Notes: a model not told the origin generated them from the sequence alone. Counted from the first letter of the stretch, positions 26,271 to 35,024 are shown. The stretch: 64,000 bases of DNA from Amycolatopsis sp. DSM 110486 (GCF_019468465.1 NZ_CP080519.1:6379001-6443000), one strand, 5' to 3'. Translations and numbers: made by a program.

Positions 26271-26302
26271 TCCGGTACCCACGCGAGAGATATGCGAACC
26301 CC

Positions 26303-27076
26303 ATGAGCGAGCCCATTCTCGACATCAAAGGTCTGAACAAGAGCTTCGGCCCGGTCCACGTCCTCCACGACGTGGACTTCGCTGTGCGAGCGGGTGAAGT
26401 GACCGCGCTCGTCGGCGACAACGGCGCCGGCAAGTCGACGATGGTCAAGTGCATCGCCGGCATCCACCCGTACGACACGGGAACCGTGCGGTTCAACGGC
26501 CAGGAAGTCCACATCCACAGCCCGAAGGACGCGGCCGATCTCGGCATCGAGGTCGTGTACCAGGACCTCGCGCTGGCCGACAACCTCGACATCGTCCAGA
26601 ACATGTTCCTCGGCCGCGAGCGCGGCAGCCAGTGGCTGCTCGACGAGGCCAGCATGGAGAAGGCCGCGCGCGAAACGCTGGCCTCCCTGTCGGTGCGCAC
26701 GGTGAAGTCCGTGCGCACGCCCGTCTCCGCGCTCTCCGGTGGTCAGCGCCAGACGGTCGCGATCGCCAAGTCGGTGCTGTGGAACAGCAAGGTCGTGATC
26801 CTCGACGAGCCGACCGCCGCCCTCGGTGTCGCACAGACCCGGCAGGTGCTGGACCTGGTCCGCCGGCTCGCGGAGCAGGGCCTCGGCGTGGTGCTGATCA
26901 GCCACAACATGGCCGACGTCTTCGAGGTCGCCGACCGCATCGACGTGCTGTACCTGGGCCGGCTCGTCGCCGAGGTCCAGACCAAGGATGTGACCACGAG
27001 CCAGGTGGTCGAACTCATCACCGCCGGCCGGTCGGGCGATCTCGGCTTGGCCCGCCCCGAAGCCGTCGTGCTGTGA
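26303..27076 (+). CDS. xylG: Sugar ABC transporter ATP-binding protein (XylG/FrcA-like)
   Basis: 257-residue single-domain ATPase of the CUT2 sugar importers. Walker A GDNGAGKST (38-46), Q-loop VYQDLALADNLD, signature LSGGQRQTV, Walker B VVILDEPTAALG and switch His in VVLISHNMADVF are all intact. Classical XylG and RbsA have two fused ATPase domains, whereas this is a single domain acting as a homodimer, as in the Streptomyces and FrcA type. Its stop overlaps the xylH start (GTGA). It energises uptake through XylH for sugar delivered by XylF. Confidence 0.92.
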   Translation: MSEPILDIKGLNKSFGPVHVLHDVDFAVRAGEVTALVGDNGAGKSTMVKCIAGIHPYDTGTVRFNGQEVHIHSPKDAADLGIEVVYQDLALADNLDIVQNMFLGRERGSQWLLDEASMEKAARETLASLSVRTVKSVRTPVSALSGGQRQTVAIAKSVLWNSKVVILDEPTAALGVAQTRQVLDLVRRLAEQGLGVVLISHNMADVFEVADRIDVLYLGRLVAEVQTKDVTTSQVVELITAGRSGDLGLARPEAVVL

Positions 27077-28527
27077 GCAACGAGAAAGAATCGCAGATGA
27101 CTGAGACCCCAGCCAAGGCCCCGCAGCCGGACCAGGCGAACGCGATCGCCGACTTCGGTATCGACACCACGTCGATGTCGACGGGCGAGGCGATCAAGGA
27201 CTACTTCGCGCGGATGAAGGACGGCCAGCTCGGCTCGGTCCCGGCCGTGCTCGGCGTGATCGTCCTGGCGATCCTCTTCAGCGCCCTCTCGAGTGACTTC
27301 TTCACGCTTCGCAACATCGCGAACCTGCTCGCGCAGGGCGCGGGCCAGACCATCATCGCGATGGGCATCGTGTTCGTGCTGCTGCTCGGTGAGATCGACC
27401 TGTCGGCCGGTACGGCCTCCGGTGTGTGCGCCTCGCTGATGGCGCTGCACTACGTGCACAACGGGAACCTGCTGGGCACCATGGGCGGCGGCGTGTTCAT
27501 CACGTTCATCGCCGTGCTCGCGCTCGCCGTGATCCTGGCCGTGCTGCAGCGGATCTGGGCCGGGGCGGTGGTGGCGGGGATCGGCATCGTGGTGATCCTC
27601 ATCGGTGTCCCGGTGAACGCGTGGCTCGAGATGCTGATCGCGATCTGCACCGGCACGGCCATCGGCTGCATCACCGGTTTCCTCGTCTCGAAGATCGGCA
27701 TGCCGTCGTTCGTCGTGACCCTGGCGCTGTTCATCGTGTGGCAGGGCGTGATCCTGCAGTTCATCGGTGAGGGCGGCACGCTGCCGATCAGCACGAGCCA
27801 GACGCTGAACGCGGTGGCCAACGGAAACCTGTCGGTGCTGGGCAGCTGGATCCTCTTCATCGTCGCGGCGGGTGGTTACGCGCTCGTGGCTCTGGGGCAG
27901 CACTTCTCGCGGCTCAAGCGCGGTCTCGTGGTGCAGCCGACGCCGATCGTGCTGTTCAAGGTCGGCCTGGTCGCGGTGATCGCGGGAGTCGCGACGTACC
28001 TGCTCACCGTCAACCGCTCGTCCAACAACCTCGTGGTGATCGAGGGCGTGCCCTACGTCGTCCCGATCGTGCTGGCGCTGCTCGTCGCGGGCACCTACGT
28101 GCTCAACCGGACGCGCTACGGCCGGCACCTCTACGCCGTCGGTGGCAACCAGGAAGCGGCCCGCCGCGCCGGTATCAACGTGCCGAAGCTGCGCACCAGC
28201 GTGTTCGTGATCAGCTCGACGTTCGCGGCGATCGGCGCGATCGTGTACTCGTCGAAGATCGGCTCGGTCAACCCGCAGTCCGGTGGCCTCAACACGCTGC
28301 TGTTCGCGGTAGGCGCGGCGGTCATCGGTGGTACGTCGCTGTTCGGCGGCAAGGGCCGGGTCATCGACGCGGTGATCGGTGGTGCCGTGCTGGCGATCGT
28401 GAACAACGGCCTGGGCCTGCTCCAGCAGACCGCCGCCGTGGTGAACATCGTCACCGGTCTCGTTCTGCTGCTCGCGGCCACGGTCGACGCGCTGTCGCGG
28501 CGCCGAGCGGCTGCGTCGGCACGCTGA
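27073..28527 (+). CDS. xylH: Sugar ABC transporter permease (XylH-like)
   Basis: 484-residue integral membrane protein with 10 or more helices. The BPD_transp_2 family is shown by GIVFVLLLGEIDLSAGTASG and by RTRYGRHLYAVGGNQEAARRAGINV, the EAA-like coupling loop that contacts the ATPase. The N-terminal 50 residues are cytoplasmic (DFGIDTTSMSTGEAIKDYF). It is longer than RbsC (about 320) because of an extra membrane pair in the middle (GLVVQPTPIVLFKVGLVAVI), as in the XylH type. GTG 27073 overlaps the xylG stop; ATG 27097 is an alternative start. Confidence 0.9.
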   Translation: MSNEKESQMTETPAKAPQPDQANAIADFGIDTTSMSTGEAIKDYFARMKDGQLGSVPAVLGVIVLAILFSALSSDFFTLRNIANLLAQGAGQTIIAMGIVFVLLLGEIDLSAGTASGVCASLMALHYVHNGNLLGTMGGGVFITFIAVLALAVILAVLQRIWAGAVVAGIGIVVILIGVPVNAWLEMLIAICTGTAIGCITGFLVSKIGMPSFVVTLALFIVWQGVILQFIGEGGTLPISTSQTLNAVANGNLSVLGSWILFIVAAGGYALVALGQHFSRLKRGLVVQPTPIVLFKVGLVAVIAGVATYLLTVNRSSNNLVVIEGVPYVVPIVLALLVAGTYVLNRTRYGRHLYAVGGNQEAARRAGINVPKLRTSVFVISSTFAAIGAIVYSSKIGSVNPQSGGLNTLLFAVGAAVIGGTSLFGGKGRVIDAVIGGAVLAIVNNGLGLLQQTAAVVNIVTGLVLLLAATVDALSRRRAAASAR

Positions 28528-28550
28528 CGCCCGATGCCACGTTCAAGCCG

Positions 28551-29720
28551 GTGACGAGCTCGTCCGTCGCACGACCCGACGAGGTGCGCCGGCACAACCG
28601 CACGACCTTGCTCCGCTTGCTGCACGTCGGCGGGCCGAGCACCCGGGCGACCCTGGCCGCGGAGCTGGGGCTCAACCGGAGCACGATCAAGACCCTCGTC
28701 GACGGGCTCGCGGAAGCGGGCGTCGTCGAGGAGAAGGTGCCGAGGCCGGGACGAGGGGCGGGCCGCCCCTCGCTCCTGGTCCTGCCCCAGCCGCACGCGG
28801 CGGTCGTGCTCGCGGTCGACCTGCAGGTCGAGCACGTGGCGATCGCGCTCGTGGGGCTGGGCGGCCAGATCCTCGGCCGCAACAGCTGGAACCTGCGCGG
28901 CCGGATGCGCGAGGCCGACGAGGTGATCACGCACGTGATCGAGTCGGCCGCCGTGCTGGCCGGCGACCTCGGGGTAACGCCCGTGGCCGTCGGGGTGTCG
29001 GTGCCCGGGGTCGTGCGGCGCGCCGACGGCCACGTGCACGAGGCGCCGAACCTGCGCTGGACCGACGTCGCCCTCGGCGAGCGCCTGACCAGCGTGCTGC
29101 GCATCCCCGTGCTGGTCGGCAACGACGCCGAGCTCGGCGCGGTCGCCGAGCACCTGCGCGGCGCGGCCCGCGGGTCGTCCGACGCCGTGTTCGTGTCCGC
29201 CGACGTCGGTGTCGGCGGCGGCGTCATCGCCCAAGGTTCGTCGCTGCGGGGCGGTGCGGGCTACGTCGGGGAGATCGGCCACATGGTCGTCCGCCCGGGC
29301 GGACGCCCCTGCTACTGCGGCAGCAGCGGCTGCTGGGAGACCGAGATCGGCGAGGCGGCCCTGTGCCGGGCCCTGGGCCTGCCGGAGGACACCGCACGGG
29401 GCGCGATCCTGTTCGAGCTGCGTGAGCTGGCCCGCGACCCCGAGGCGGCGCTCTCCCGGCTCGAGGAGTTCTCGGAGTGGCTCACTCTCGGGCTCGTCAA
29501 CGTGGTCAACCTGCTGGGCCCGCAGCTCGTCGTGCTGGGCGACCTGCTCACGGTGCTGCCGGACTCGGTGATCCGCGCGGTGGCCGCCGAGGTCCGCCGG
29601 CGCAGCCTGGTGAGCCGGGCCGTCGGCGGGACGCGGATCGTGAGCTCGGCGCTGGGCGCGGACGTGAAGCTGCTGGGCGCCGCCGAGGTGGCGTTCGAGG
29701 TCGTCCTCGACACGGTCTAG
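28551..29720 (+). CDS. ROK-family transcriptional regulator (XylR/Rok7B7-like)
   Basis: 389-residue repressor. An N-terminal winged helix (RRHNRTTLLRLLHVGGPSTR through LGLNRSTIKTLVDGLAEAGV, residues about 14-60) is joined to a sugar-kinase-like ROK domain: GVSVPGVV, NDAELGAVAEH, DVGVGGGVI and the zinc/ROK signature CYCGSSGCWE (about 254-263). The ROK domain senses a sugar. Position directly after xylH, 23 bases from its stop, mirrors the rok7B7-xylFGH neighbourhood of Streptomyces, so it most likely controls this transporter through the dyad at 24979. Start GTG 28551. Confidence 0.9.
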   Translation: MTSSSVARPDEVRRHNRTTLLRLLHVGGPSTRATLAAELGLNRSTIKTLVDGLAEAGVVEEKVPRPGRGAGRPSLLVLPQPHAAVVLAVDLQVEHVAIALVGLGGQILGRNSWNLRGRMREADEVITHVIESAAVLAGDLGVTPVAVGVSVPGVVRRADGHVHEAPNLRWTDVALGERLTSVLRIPVLVGNDAELGAVAEHLRGAARGSSDAVFVSADVGVGGGVIAQGSSLRGGAGYVGEIGHMVVRPGGRPCYCGSSGCWETEIGEAALCRALGLPEDTARGAILFELRELARDPEAALSRLEEFSEWLTLGLVNVVNLLGPQLVVLGDLLTVLPDSVIRAVAAEVRRRSLVSRAVGGTRIVSSALGADVKLLGAAEVAFEVVLDTV

Positions 29721-29730
29721 GCAGGTTCGT

Positions 29731-29773
29731 GAAGGGCACCTTGCCGGACTCCGAGTCCCGCAAGGTGCCCTTC
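29731..29773 (+). terminator. Terminator of the xyl/ROK operon
   Basis: GAAGGGCACCTTGC / GCAAGGTGCCCTTC outer stem with an inner GGACT/AGTCC stem, starting 11 bases after the ROK stop. One of the strongest hairpins in the window. Confidence 0.85.
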
Positions 29774-29962
29774 CCGGACTTCCCGGCGATTGCCACGGGG
29801 AATTGCCGGGTGTGGCGTTTGCCACTGAAGTGCCTGGTATTCGGTTTCGGTGCGGTTTCGAACCGGACAGGAATTGTCAATTCAGCACCCGGTGCAAAAC
29901 GTGAAGTTGCAAGTGGCGAAGTCGCCGGGGTCTCGGTTTCACCGCGAATGGGTCTCGATACG
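29774..29962. other. Low-GC non-coding stretch with small palindromes
   Basis: No gene is supported. It is noticeably poorer in GC than its surroundings and holds GAATTGTCAATTC (29871-29883, perfect) and CGGTT-TCG-AACCG (29854-29866). Possibly foreign or a remnant. Confidence 0.4.
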
Positions 29963-30001
29963 CCGAAGGCGGCAGGTGCATCGGGCACCCGCCGCCTTCG
30001 G
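29963..30001 (-). terminator. Terminator of the small zinc-ribbon gene
   Basis: CCGAAGGCGGC / GCCGCCTTCGG with an inner GGTGC/GCACC stem, 38 bases past the stop at 30039 (minus strand). Confidence 0.75.
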
Positions 30002-30038
30002 GCCGAGTCGTTCGTCTCGGCGTGGTCTCTCGAGACCC

Positions 30039-30218
30039 CTACTTCTGGATCTCCGCGGCCAGTTCCTTGAGCTTGGCCTCGTGCTCACGGGCGTGGTGCC
30101 CGCAGAAGAGCAGCTCACCTCCGGAGCTGAGGACGGCGCGTACCTGAGCCGCAGCCCCGCACCGGTCGCATCGGTCGACGGCGGTCAATTCGGGGCGGGT
30201 GAGCGTGGGTGATGTCAT
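30039..30218 (-). CDS. Small zinc-ribbon protein (DUF7455-like)
   Basis: A 59-residue protein read on the minus strand: it begins MTSPTLTRPELTAVDRCDRC and ends EHEAKLKELAAEIQK. The Cys pair CDRC (residues 17-20) and the later CGHH (39-42) form a probable one-zinc ribbon (CxxC...CxxH), the pattern of the actinobacterial DUF7455 family. A strong GGAGG lies 8-9 bases before ATG 30218, and it has its own terminator, so despite its size it is a convincing gene. Function unknown; commonly found near sigma factor or helicase genes in relatives. Confidence 0.8.
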   Translation of the reverse strand: MTSPTLTRPELTAVDRCDRCGAAAQVRAVLSSGGELLFCGHHAREHEAKLKELAAEIQK

Positions 30219-30237
30219 GGGGGTCTCCCTCCGTCCC

Positions 30238-30257
30238 GGTACTGGTTGCCCAGTACC
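30238..30257. promoter_or_regulatory. 8-bp-arm dyad upstream of the small zinc-ribbon gene
   Basis: GGTACTGG-TTGC-CCAGTACC, perfect, 20 bases upstream of ATG 30218. It may be an operator or a leader hairpin just before the ribosome binding site. The remaining part up to 30483 shows no other clear element. Confidence 0.4.
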
Positions 30258-30483
30258 TAGATCCAGCTACGCCCACTTCGGAACTGACGCCCTCGGCGGG
30301 ATCGCCTCCGGCTCCGCGGTGTTCGTGCTTCCACTGTTCCAGACGTTTCGCGGCCCGCAAGTGTTCCCGCGCCGGTGGGACCTGTGTCACGCCGATTTAC
30401 CCCAGTTGTCGTAGTCCCATCCCGCTCCTTAGGACAAGGGTGCCTGTGCGTAGTCGTTTTCCGAGGTCAGGCACCATGCGCGA

Positions 30484-31368
30484 GTGGGTTCTGTGCTATC
30501 CGGAAAACGTGCGACGGCCATTCCGGCCCCGGTCTTGTTCGTTCTCAGCGGAATTTCGATGTATGCCGGGGCGGCCATCGCGGTCGGGCTTTTCGGGCAC
30601 GCCTCCCCCTCGGGGGTGGCCTGGCTGCGCTGCCTGGGCGCCGCTGTGGTGCTGCTCGCGTGGCGCCGGCCCGCCCGCGCTGCGTGGCGGGGCCGGCGGT
30701 TCCTGCTCGCCGCCGCGTTCGGCGTGGTCACCGCCGTCATGAACGTGGCCTTCTACGAGGCCATCGCCCGCCTCCCGCTCGGCACGGTCGTGGCGCTGGA
30801 GTTCGCCGGGCCCGTGGTCGTGGCGGCCGTGGGGTCGCGCACGCGCCGCGACCTCGGCGCGCTGGCGCTGGTGGCCGTCGGCGTCGTCGCGATCGCCGAC
30901 GTGCGGCTGGAGGGCAGCGCGCTGGGCGTCGTGTTCGCCCTGGCCGCGGCGGCCGCGTGGGCCGGGTACATCGTGCTCGGCAAGCGCGTCGCGGTGGCCG
31001 GCGACGGCGTGGACAGCCTCGCGGTGGGCTTCGCCGTGGCCACGGTCGTGCTCTCGCCCCTGGCGCTCGGCACGGGTGAGGTGTGGTCTTCGCCACGTAT
31101 GCTGCTGCTCGGCATCGGCGTGGGCGTGCTGTCGACGGTGGTGCCCTACGTGCTCGACCAGTTCGTGCTGCGGCGCGTGGGCCGGGCCGGCTTCGCGGTG
31201 CTGCTGGCGCTGCTCCCGGTCACGGCCGGAGTCACGGGGTACGCGCTGCTCGCGCAGGTGCCGAGCCTGCCGGAGGCGCTGGGCACCCTCGCGGTGGTCG
31301 CCGGGGTCGCGCTGCGCCGCAGGGACGAGCCCACGTTCGACGATGTCTCGCCTGAGCCGCGATACTGA
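30484..31368 (+). CDS. EamA/RhtA-family exporter
   Basis: 294-residue membrane protein with ten hydrophobic helices arranged as two EamA repeats (residues about 10-135 and 145-275). SGISMYAGAAIAVGLFGHASPSGVAWLR and MNVAFYEAIARLPLGTVVALEF are the classic start and TM4 region of RhtA-type threonine/homoserine exporters (ARxPLGTVVALEF). It would export amino acids or metabolites. GTG 30484 or 30493 may be the start. It is followed by the glutamine-synthetase-like gene in the same orientation (21 bases), so amine or amino-acid handling is a plausible shared theme. Confidence 0.87.
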   Translation: MGSVLSGKRATAIPAPVLFVLSGISMYAGAAIAVGLFGHASPSGVAWLRCLGAAVVLLAWRRPARAAWRGRRFLLAAAFGVVTAVMNVAFYEAIARLPLGTVVALEFAGPVVVAAVGSRTRRDLGALALVAVGVVAIADVRLEGSALGVVFALAAAAAWAGYIVLGKRVAVAGDGVDSLAVGFAVATVVLSPLALGTGEVWSSPRMLLLGIGVGVLSTVVPYVLDQFVLRRVGRAGFAVLLALLPVTAGVTGYALLAQVPSLPEALGTLAVVAGVALRRRDEPTFDDVSPEPRY

Positions 31369-31389
31369 CCCGAACCCCCGGAGGTGGCG

Positions 31390-32751
31390 ATGACCAAGGC
31401 GGCGTCGGCGGTCGCGAAGGACCTGGCCTTGTCCGGGGTGGGCGGAGTGCACCTGTCCTGGGCCGACAACAACGGCATCCCGCGCTCGCGCATCGTGCCC
31501 ATCCACGGCCTCGCGGGCGCCGCCGCCCGCGGCGTGGGCGCGACCTCGCTGTTCGCCGTGTTCGACAGCCACGACGCCATCACCTACGGCCACGCGGGCC
31601 TGGCGACGCCGTCCGGCGACATCCGGCTGGTGCCGGTGCTGGAACGCCTGCGGCGTCTCGCCGGCCAGCGCGCGCTCGCCTGGGCGCCCGCGCGGCAGGT
31701 CGCCGCCGACGGCTCGCCCTGGCCCTACTGCCAGCGCTCGGTGCTGGAACGCCAGGTAGCCGAGGCCGGCCGCCGGGGGCTGGAGTTCCTGGCCGGCTAT
31801 GAGCTCGAGTTCGCCGTGACGCCCGCCGGCAGCACCGACGTCGTCGCGGCACCCGGGCACCCCGGCCCCGCCTACAGCCCGCACGCGCTCGTCCGCCTCG
31901 ACGGGTTCGTCGCCGCGCTGCTGCACGACTTCGCCGCCAACGGCCTGGAGATCGGCCAGCTGCACGCCGAATACGGCCCGGCCCAGCTGGAGCTGTCGCT
32001 GGCGGCCACCGACCCCGTGTCGGCCGCGGACGACCAGCTCCTGGCCCGCCAGACCATCCACGCCGCCGCGCACGCCCACGGCCTCGCCGTGAGCTTCGCG
32101 CCGCTGGTCAGCCTCGCGGCCGCCGGCAACGGCTGGCACCTGCACACGTCCGTGCGGCGCCGCGGCCGCAACCTGCTCGCGGGGGAGGGCCGGCCCGGCG
32201 ATCTCGCGGGCGAGGGTGCCGCCTACCTCGGCGGCCTGCTGCGCGACCTGCCCGCCCTGACGGCCGTCACGGCCCCGAGCGTGCCCTCCACGCTGCGGCT
32301 GCGCCCGGGCTACTTCGCCGGCGCGTACGCGTTCTGGGGCGTGGAGAACCGCGAAGCGCCCCTGCGGTACGTGCCGGACTCGGCCCTGCTCGGCCCGGAC
32401 CACGCGAACGTCGAGCTCAAGGCTTCCGACGCGTCGGCCAACCCGTACCTCGCGCTGGCGGTCGTGCTGGCCGCCGGGATGGCCGGCATCGAGGACGGCG
32501 CCCCGCTGCCCGAACCGATCGCCGAGGACCCGGGCGGCTGGACGGCGGGCGAACGCGAGACCCGCGGCGTCCTGCCGCTGCCCGCGAACCCCGCCGACCA
32601 GGCCGCGGCGCTGCTCGCGTCGCCCCGCGTCTCGGGCGCCCTCGGCGACGAGCTGCTGGGCGCGTTCCGCGCGGTCCGCGCGTCGGACGCGGCGTGGGCC
32701 GCGGACCGCACGCCGGAGGAGATCGTCGCGGCCCACGCTTGGCGGTACTGA
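31390..32751 (+). CDS. Glutamine-synthetase-family ligase (GlnA-like, not the main GS)
   Basis: 453-residue member of the glutamine synthetase superfamily. AGYELEF gives the E-x-E metal pair, EYGPAQLELSL further Glu ligands, GNGWHLHTS the phosphate/ammonia-site His, and VENREAPLRY the Arg region; ELKASDASANPYLALA is the last motif. It is divergent from GlnA: the NRSA-type loop is changed and there is no adenylylation-site tyrosine region. Relatives join glutamate to polyamines, amines or aromatic amines. ATG 31390 follows GGAGG at 5 bases; a GTG at 31384 is less likely. It sits between the EamA exporter and the protein at 32756. Confidence 0.85.
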   Translation: MTKAASAVAKDLALSGVGGVHLSWADNNGIPRSRIVPIHGLAGAAARGVGATSLFAVFDSHDAITYGHAGLATPSGDIRLVPVLERLRRLAGQRALAWAPARQVAADGSPWPYCQRSVLERQVAEAGRRGLEFLAGYELEFAVTPAGSTDVVAAPGHPGPAYSPHALVRLDGFVAALLHDFAANGLEIGQLHAEYGPAQLELSLAATDPVSAADDQLLARQTIHAAAHAHGLAVSFAPLVSLAAAGNGWHLHTSVRRRGRNLLAGEGRPGDLAGEGAAYLGGLLRDLPALTAVTAPSVPSTLRLRPGYFAGAYAFWGVENREAPLRYVPDSALLGPDHANVELKASDASANPYLALAVVLAAGMAGIEDGAPLPEPIAEDPGGWTAGERETRGVLPLPANPADQAAALLASPRVSGALGDELLGAFRAVRASDAAWAADRTPEEIVAAHAWRY

Positions 32752-32755
32752 CCGC

Positions 32756-33514
32756 GTGGCCGCGGCCGAGCTCTCCGCCGTGCACTGGCTGCCCGGCGCC
32801 GCGCGGCTCATCGCCGAAGCGCGCGCCGAGCTGCCGCAGAAGGACGGGCTCTCGGCTGCCTTCGCGGCGCTGGCCGTGCTGCGGGCGGCCGGCTGCGCCG
32901 TGGCCGACCAGGACGAGGTCGCGGTGGCGGCCGGCACCGTGCGCGCGCCGGGCGAACCGCCGGCCGGGGCGAAGAACCGGGACGACTTCCGGCTGCCCGT
33001 CCCGTGCGACGCCGCGACGGCGGGTACTGAGCCACAAGCGCTGGCCGCCGCCGTGGAAGCGTTGTCGGGCAAGCGGTTGCGGGTCGTCCCGGCGACGGGG
33101 GAGTGGTCCCCGCAAGCCTTGGTCGACCTGCTCGTGGCGCTGTGGGACCTGCCGCGCGTGGCGGTGCTCGCGCGGCTGGACCCGGCCGAGCTGGGCTCGC
33201 CCGACACCCCGGAACGCGCGCTGCTCGACTACCTCCACACGGGCGTCCCTCCCTTGTGGACGAACCGGTGGCGCCCGCCGGGCCACCACCACGTCCTGGT
33301 GGCCGGCGTGCGGATCGGCGCCGAAGGCACGCTGCTGTCCGTTGTGGACACCTATGCCGTGCTGGGGGACAACGGGATCCACGACCAGCCGGCGGAATGG
33401 GTCACGGCCGCGCTGGCCGCCTCGGGAGTGCTGCTGCTCGTCGCGGACGCGGCCCACGCCGGCGAGCTCGCCGAAGCGGTCGCCGGCGCGGGCCTGCGGC
33501 CCGGCTTCGCCTAG
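32756..33514 (+). CDS. Unknown protein, possibly a C39-like peptidase fold without its cysteine
   Basis: 252 residues, no signal peptide or membrane helix. I do not recognise the family with confidence. The order of features resembles papain-like C39 peptidases: a helix KDGLSAAFAALAVLRAAGCA then DQDEVAVAAGT (as in C-G-x-A...LG...EELA..AGT), later GHHHVLVAGV with His177-179, and VVDTY with Asp198. At the expected nucleophile site there is Ser33 rather than Cys, so it may be inactive or only structurally related. The start GTG 32756 is 4 bases after the ligase stop, so it is probably cotranscribed and acts with that enzyme. Its stop shares CTAG with the converging permease. Confidence 0.6.
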   Translation: MAAAELSAVHWLPGAARLIAEARAELPQKDGLSAAFAALAVLRAAGCAVADQDEVAVAAGTVRAPGEPPAGAKNRDDFRLPVPCDAATAGTEPQALAAAVEALSGKRLRVVPATGEWSPQALVDLLVALWDLPRVAVLARLDPAELGSPDTPERALLDYLHTGVPPLWTNRWRPPGHHHVLVAGVRIGAEGTLLSVVDTYAVLGDNGIHDQPAEWVTAALAASGVLLLVADAAHAGELAEAVAGAGLRPGFA

Positions 33515-34968
33515 GTGGGCGACCCGGCCCGGTTGCCCGGCGCGAGGCGGGAGTGCTTGCGGCCGTAGAAGAAGTAGATCAGCAGGCCCAGCACGAGCCA
33601 CGCGGCGAAGCGGATCCAGGTGAGCACGTCGAGGTTCAGCATGAGGTAGAAGCACGCCACCGCGGCGATGATCGGCACCACGGGGGAGAACGGCACGCTG
33701 AACGGCCGCTTCAGGTCAGGGCGGCGCTTGCGCAGCACCGGCACGGCCAGCGCGACGATGATCATCGCCGAGAGGGCGCCGATGCTGACCATGTCCGACA
33801 GCGCGGAGATCGGCACGAACGCCGCGAGCGCCGCGATCAGGATGGCGCCCAGGATGGTCATGCGGTGCGGGGTGCCCCAGCGCGGATGGGTGGTGCCGAT
33901 GGCCTTGGGCAGCAGGCCGTCGCGGCCCATCGCGAAGCCGATGCGGCCGATGGTCACCAGCTCGACCATCATCACCGACGTCAGGCCGGTCACCGCGCCG
34001 AGCGAGATCAACGCGCCGACCCAGTGCTGGCCGACGCTGTCGAACGCGGCCGCGAGCGGGGCGCCGGTGTCGATGTCGGTGAACGGGATCATGCCCGTGA
34101 GCACGATCGAGACGGCGATGTAGAGCACGGCGCACACGGCCAGCGCGCCGAGGATGCCCACGCGCAGGTCCTTGCGCGGGTTGATGGTCTCCTCCCCGAG
34201 GTTCGCCAGCGCCTCGAAACCGGTGTAGGCGAAGAACACCACGGCCGCGGCGGTCACGACACCCGCGATGCCGTACACGGACTGCTCGAGGCCGAGCGCG
34301 GCCTGCACCACCGGCTGTTCCAGCACGCCCGAGCCACCCGAGGGCGGCTGCGCCGGCGGGATGAACGGCGTGAGGTTGGCGCCCTTGATGAAGAACACCC
34401 CGACCACGATGATCAGGATGCACACGGCGACCTTCACGCACACCAGCACGTTGGTGAGCCACGCGGATTCCTTGATCCCCAGCACTGCCACCACCGTCAG
34501 CACGGCGATGATGATCACCGCGCCGATGTTGACCTTCGCGTCCTCGCCGAACCACGTGGGCGAGAGGCCCAGCAGGTTCGCGAGGTACCCGGACCACCCG
34601 CGCGACACCACGGCTGCGCCGAGCGCGAACTCCAGCAGCAGGTCCCAGCCGATGATCCACGCGAACACCTCGCCGAGCGTGGCGAACGCGTAGGTGTAGG
34701 CGCTGCCGGCCGTCGGCACGCTGGAGGCCAGTTCGGCGTAGCAGAGCGCCGCGAGTCCCGCGACGACCGCGCCGATCACGAACGACAGCGTGACCGCCGG
34801 GCCCGCGTGGGTCTTGGCCTCGACGCCGGCGAGCGTGAAGATCCCGGTCCCGATGATGATCCCGACGCCGAACCCCACCAGGTCGCGTCCCCTGAGCCGC
34901 CGCTTCAGCTCGCCCGAGTCCTGGCGCTTCAGGACCTCGTCCACGTCCAACGTTCTCCGCACACCCAT
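33511..34968 (-). CDS. APC-family amino-acid permease (cationic amino acid transporter type)
   Basis: 485-residue protein with about 12-14 helices of the CAT/YfnA type. LVGFGVGIIIGTGIFTLAG is the TM1 motif; CYAELASSVPTAGSAYTYAFATLGE the TM3 region; ANLGEETINPRKDLRVGI lies after TM6; the long C-terminal part has two additional helices (FYLMLNLDVLTWIRFAAWLV). It would import basic or neutral amino acids with protons. The charged N-terminus (DVDEVLKRQDSGELKRRLRG) is typical of this group. ATG 34968 is preceded by AACGTTCTTCC; no regulator is adjacent except the two-component system downstream of its promoter side. Confidence 0.9.
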   Translation of the reverse strand: MGVRRTLDVDEVLKRQDSGELKRRLRGRDLVGFGVGIIIGTGIFTLAGVEAKTHAGPAVTLSFVIGAVVAGLAALCYAELASSVPTAGSAYTYAFATLGEVFAWIIGWDLLLEFALGAAVVSRGWSGYLANLLGLSPTWFGEDAKVNIGAVIIIAVLTVVAVLGIKESAWLTNVLVCVKVAVCILIIVVGVFFIKGANLTPFIPPAQPPSGGSGVLEQPVVQAALGLEQSVYGIAGVVTAAAVVFFAYTGFEALANLGEETINPRKDLRVGILGALAVCAVLYIAVSIVLTGMIPFTDIDTGAPLAAAFDSVGQHWVGALISLGAVTGLTSVMMVELVTIGRIGFAMGRDGLLPKAIGTTHPRWGTPHRMTILGAILIAALAAFVPISALSDMVSIGALSAMIIVALAVPVLRKRRPDLKRPFSVPFSPVVPIIAAVACFYLMLNLDVLTWIRFAAWLVLGLLIYFFYGRKHSRLAPGNRAGSPT

Positions 34969-35024
34969 GGAAGAACGTTAGAAGCTCACGGGCCGGCCTG
35001 CAGATCGGCTGCTCGACGCGGACT

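Noticed and set aside
30496..33207. Very long open frame antisense to the EamA exporter and glutamine-synthetase-like genes
   Set aside because: Composition (Arg/Gly/Ala-rich, low complexity) and lack of any family motif show it is a GC-rich shadow of real genes on the plus strand.
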